From the NCBI GenBank assembly GCA_003503535.1, contig DOCI01000220.1, forward strand, positions 22,093 to 30,498: DNA of 8,406 nt, written 5' to 3'. Every line of letters begins with the position of its first letter. Position 1 is the stretch's first letter. This stretch comes from Planctomycetaceae bacterium (GTDB lineage: Bacteria; Planctomycetota; Planctomycetia; Planctomycetales; Planctomycetaceae). Positions 5,984 to 8,406 of this stretch are shown here, piece after piece. A model generated the notes under the pieces. The model was not told the DNA's origin. It did no database searches and saw nothing but the letters and a program-made list of their open reading frames with translations. The position numbers and the translations under genes are program-made.

Positions 5984-7021
5984 TTATGCAGTAGCGACGG
6001 GATCACCGATGGTTTTGCCCATCAGTTCGGCCATGCTGCGCATTTTCTTCATCACTTCATCGAACTGATGCGGCAACAAAGCCTGCGGTCCATCACTTTT
6101 TGCAAGTTCCGGATTGCAATGCACTTCAATATGCACACCGTCCGCTCCGGCAGCAATGGATGCCAGAGACATTGCAGGAATGAGATCCGGTCGTCCAGTC
6201 GCGTGAGAAGGATCGACAATAATCGGCAGGTGTGTCAGACCTTTCACGTTCGGTACAACAGCCAAGTCAAGCAGGTTCCGCGTCGAGGAATCGAAACTGC
6301 GAATTCCACGCTCACACAGAATAACCTGCTTGTTTCCGTTGGCCATAATGTATTCGGCAGACATGAGCAGGTCGACAACCGTCGCACTCATTCCGCGTTT
6401 GAGTAAAACCGGACGGTTTGTCGAACCGACTTCTTTGAGCAAATTAAAGTTCTGCATGTTACGGGCACCGATCTGGAAGATATCGGTGTATTGATCGATC
6501 AGCTCGACCTGTCGGGGATCCATCACTTCGGTCACTACAGGCATCTGCAGTTCGTGTCCGACATCCTGCAGAATTTTCAGGCCTTCTTCGCCCATTCCCT
6601 GGAAACTGTAGGGACTGGTGCGTGGCTTGAATGCTCCACCTCGCAATACGTTTGCACCGCTGGCTTTGATGGCGTGGGCGATTTCAGAGAGGATTTCTCT
6701 ACCCTCGATTGCACAAGGACCGGCAATCATCATTAAATGACCGCCACCGACTTTCACGCCGTAGCCGAGGTCGATAATGGAATCCTCTTCCTGATATTCC
6801 CGGCTTGCCATTTTATAAGGCTTGAGAACCGCATGGACATCTTCGACGCCGGGAAGAGCACGCAATGGTGCTTCGCGAAGCAGGTCCTCTTCACCGATCA
6901 CGCCGATGACGGTTCGCTTTTCGCCTTTACTTAAATCGTGAGCAAAGCCCATCTCCTCGATTTTTTCGAGGATGTGTTGAATCTGTTCGTCTGTAGAGTT
7001 TGGTTTTAATACGATGATCAT
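5984..7021 (-). CDS. aroF: 3-deoxy-7-phosphoheptulonate (DAHP) synthase, type I-beta with N-terminal regulatory domain
   Basis: This 345-residue cytoplasmic enzyme condenses phosphoenolpyruvate with erythrose 4-phosphate to make DAHP, the first step of the shikimate pathway. Residues about 1-70 form a ferredoxin-like (ACT-like) domain beginning [10 protein letters not shown], as in the Thermotoga enzyme, where it mediates feedback inhibition by Tyr/Phe. The TIM-barrel core follows: AGPCAIEG at 100-107 with metal ligand Cys103, [15 protein letters not shown] at 128-142 for [12 protein letters not shown] at 184-192, LLKRGM at 206-211, CERGIR at 236-241, DPSHATG at 270-276 with His273, HIEVH at 297-301 with Glu299, and Asp310. 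All four expected metal ligands are thus present. An in-frame ATG at 7090 would add 23 residues that the family lacks; the start at 7021 is chosen by family length, although neither has a good ribosome binding site. KDO-8-P synthase is excluded by the N-terminal domain and the KPRTS motif. The gene is divergent from the aldolase gene. Confidence 0.95.
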   Translation of the reverse strand: MIIVLKPNSTDEQIQHILEKIEEMGFAHDLSKGEKRTVIGVIGEEDLLREAPLRALPGVEDVHAVLKPYKMASREYQEEDSIIDLGYGVKVGGGHLMMIAGPCAIEGREILSEIAHAIKASGANVLRGGAFKPRTSPYSFQGMGEEGLKILQDVGHELQMPVVTEVMDPRQVELIDQYTDIFQIGARNMQNFNLLKEVGSTNRPVLLKRGMSATVVDLLMSAEYIMANGNKQVILCERGIRSFDSSTRNLLDLAVVPNVKGLTHLPIIVDPSHATGRPDLIPAMSLASIAAGADGVHIEVHCNPELAKSDGPQALLPHQFDEVMKKMRSMAELMGKTIGDPVATA

Positions 7022-7372
7022 GAACTTGAACTGCCGGGGGTGAAAAATAAGGGCATCACGCAAGCTGGTGCGCGATTGGAAATAATGCATGATCAGCGAA
7101 CTTTAACCGACAGAGGTGAGCGCAAACAATCCATTCCACAAAACATTGTCCGTGAAACCCGGAATTTCAGCGGAATTTCATGATTTTCCCTGCAAATCCG
7201 TCGGACTCCAAGGCATCATATCCCGAAGGAACTTCCCGGGTTAGCCTTGCTATCGCTCAACAATTCCAGATTTTTGAGCTATTCTTGCAGACTATTGAAC
7301 TATATTTGGTCTGAATCGAAGTAAAACCGAAGCATCTAACTGTACATATTAACCGTGAAAGCGACTGTTTCA
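7022..7372. other. Divergent regulatory region between aroF and the aldolase gene
   Basis: These 351 bases contain the 5' leaders of two divergent genes. The in-frame minus-strand extension of aroF (7022-7090) is probably untranslated leader. An operator-like repeat cluster lies at 7153-7189. The segment 7261-7330 is AT-rich and is the likeliest promoter zone for the plus-strand gene, but no -35/-10 pair with proper spacing was convincing. No small gene or RNA was recognised. Confidence 0.5.
7153..7189. promoter_or_regulatory. Operator-like cluster of TTTCA/TGAAA half-sites
   Basis: CGGAATTTCA occurs twice at 7160-7169 and 7171-7180, exactly 11 bp apart (one helical turn). TGAAA at 7153-7157 is inverted to the TTTCA at 7165-7169. 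The second copy also begins an imperfect 18-bp palindrome, GGAATTTCATGATTTTCC (7172-7189). Same-face spacing in a divergent promoter region suggests a binding site for a dimeric regulator. No regulator gene is in view. Confidence 0.35.
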
Positions 7373-8395
7373 ATGGCCGAGCGTCTCAAAGGAATTTTTA
7401 CTCCCAATCTCGTTCCGATGACTCAGCATGGAGAGATTAACGAAGCCGAACTGCGTCGTTATGTCGACTGGCTGATCGAAAAAGGGGTTCACGGTCTCTA
7501 CCCGAACGGCTCGACGGGCGAATTCACGCGATTCACTCCGGAAGAACGTCGGCGGATTGTCAAAATCATTGCTGACCAGACCGCCGGTCGAGTGCCGATT
7601 CTGGCAGGAGCAGCTGAGGCGAATGTCAAAGAGACAATTCGTGCTTGCGAGTATTATCACGAAGTCGGTGTGCGAGCGGTCGCGATTGTTGCTCCCTTCT
7701 ACTACAAACTGAGCCCGGCTTCCGTTTACGCGTACTTCAAGGAAATCGGAGACAATACACCAATTGATGTCACGCTTTACAACATTCCGATGTTCGCCAG
7801 CCCGATCGATGTTCCAACGGTTCAGCGATTGAGCGAAGAGTGCGAAAAAATCGTGGCGATCAAAGATTCCTCGGGTGACTTGCCACACATGATTCGCATG
7901 ATTCAGGCAGTTCGTCCGAATCGTCCCGAGTTCAGTTTTCTGACTGGCTGGGATGCCGCTTTAATGCCGATGCTGCTCAGCGGTTGCGACGGCGGCACGA
8001 ATGCGACCTCTGGCGTCGTTCCGGAATTGATGCGATCTTTGTATGAATTGACAACCTCTCATCAAATCGAAAAAGCCCGGCAGCTGCAGTACGATCTCGT
8101 CAAACTCTTTGATGTCATGCTTTATTCGGCGGAATTCCCGGAAGGTTTCCGATCAGCTGTTGAACTACGTGGTTTCAAAATGGGCTGCGGACGTCAGCCG
8201 ATGTCTTCAGAACAGAAAACGGATCTGCAAACACTAAGCAAAGAACTGCAATGTATGCTTTCCACGCATGGCTACAGCGATGAACCAATCGGCGGCTGCC
8301 CGATCGATGGCAACTCAGCAGGAAATGCGGATGAAGTGACTCGGATTGTCAGTACTGTTGTCGCCGAACTCAAACGCCGCGGCATGGTTGACTGA
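7373..8395 (+). CDS. DHDPS / N-acetylneuraminate lyase superfamily aldolase with C-terminal linker and amphipathic helix
   Basis: This 340-residue class I (Schiff-base) aldolase or lyase of the DapA/NanA TIM-barrel family acts on a pyruvate-type substrate. Seen in the sequence are NGSTGE at 45-50 (carboxylate-binding loop), Tyr136 in LYNIP at 135-139, the Schiff-base Lys164 in IKDSSGD at 163-169, and [11 protein letters not shown] at 204-214. The Arg of the DHDPS motif YNVPSRTG is replaced (YNIPMFAS), so true dihydrodipicolinate synthase activity is unlikely. A sugar-acid or keto-acid aldolase such as a KDG-aldolase or NAL type is more likely, with substrate unknown. The core ends near residue 296. 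Residues 297-318 are a Gly/Pro/Asn-rich linker, and about 319-337 form a predicted amphipathic helix absent from ordinary 290-300-residue members. The start at ATG 7373 is preferred over an in-frame GTG at 7355 that adds six residues; neither has a clear ribosome binding site. The gene is divergent from aroF and ends 11 bases before the window does. Confidence 0.88.
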   Translation: MAERLKGIFTPNLVPMTQHGEINEAELRRYVDWLIEKGVHGLYPNGSTGEFTRFTPEERRRIVKIIADQTAGRVPILAGAAEANVKETIRACEYYHEVGVRAVAIVAPFYYKLSPASVYAYFKEIGDNTPIDVTLYNIPMFASPIDVPTVQRLSEECEKIVAIKDSSGDLPHMIRMIQAVRPNRPEFSFLTGWDAALMPMLLSGCDGGTNATSGVVPELMRSLYELTTSHQIEKARQLQYDLVKLFDVMLYSAEFPEGFRSAVELRGFKMGCGRQPMSSEQKTDLQTLSKELQCMLSTHGYSDEPIGGCPIDGNSAGNADEVTRIVSTVVAELKRRGMVD

Positions 8396-8406
8396 TTTGA
8401 TCACCA

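Noticed and set aside
5978..6406. Plus-strand open frames opposite aroF, tpiA and the lipoprotein gene
   Set aside because: They lie antisense to confidently identified genes, have low-quality compositions, and show no ribosome binding sites or domains.
7022..7090. Phe/Tyr attenuation leader peptide for aroF
   Set aside because: The aromatic-rich stretch is in frame and continuous with the enzyme, has no stop codon of its own, and is not followed by a terminator/antiterminator pair.
7238..7263. Segment loosely resembling a degraded GTTGGGT-type palindromic repeat
   Set aside because: Only scattered bases match, and the two arms no longer pair.
7373..8395. Assignment as dapA (dihydrodipicolinate synthase of lysine synthesis)
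   Set aside because: The Arg of the DHDPS YNVPSRTG motif is missing, and the NGSTGE/YNIP pattern and C-terminal tail fit the wider aldolase family better.

Overview
The window looks like chromosomal DNA from a member of the Planctomycetota, of the Gimesia/Rubinisphaera kind. This is inferred from family content: a secreted 'PmoA'/DUF6807 protein, a large exported protein built of repeated NTF2-like units, and GTAG-headed palindromic repeats between genes. No rRNA or marker gene is present to prove it. No tRNA, CRISPR array, transposase or phage gene was seen.

Layout, left to right. (1) The left edge has a probable divergent pair. A minus-strand gene has only its first five codons in view, and a plus-strand CoA-binding-domain protein starts at 112. 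Two ACGATATC sites lie between them. (2) A GTAG-headed palindromic repeat separates the CoA-binding gene from a convergent 749-residue lipoprotein-like protein (560-2809, minus) with five NTF2-like units and a disordered tail. (3) A non-coding divergent region (2810-3196) holds a nested dyad and a perfect 9-bp palindrome. It leads into a secreted PmoA-family protein (3197-4438, plus). (4) About 600 bases without a convincing gene follow (4439-5041), with an imperfect inverted repeat, a hairpin and the tpiA terminator. (5) Two housekeeping genes lie on the minus strand: triosephosphate isomerase (5042-5806) and, upstream of it, a type I-beta DAHP synthase (5984-7021). An inverted pair of REP-like hairpins separates them, and the copy next to the DAHP synthase gene doubles as its terminator. 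(6) A divergent regulatory region (7022-7372) leads to a plus-strand DHDPS/N-acetylneuraminate-lyase-family aldolase (7373-8395). This protein carries an unusual C-terminal linker plus amphipathic helix.

How the genes relate. TPI (glycolysis) and DAHP synthase (first step of aromatic amino acid synthesis, using PEP and erythrose 4-phosphate) are central metabolism. They have separate terminators and are probably independent units. The other genes are not obviously one pathway. The most interesting leads are the aldolase tail, which resembles a bacterial-microcompartment encapsulation peptide; the REP pair, whose stems differ by compensatory changes; and the five-unit NTF2-like exported protein. 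No complete new system can be demonstrated here. If one exists, the aldolase at the right edge is the best pointer, and the deciding genes would lie beyond 8406.
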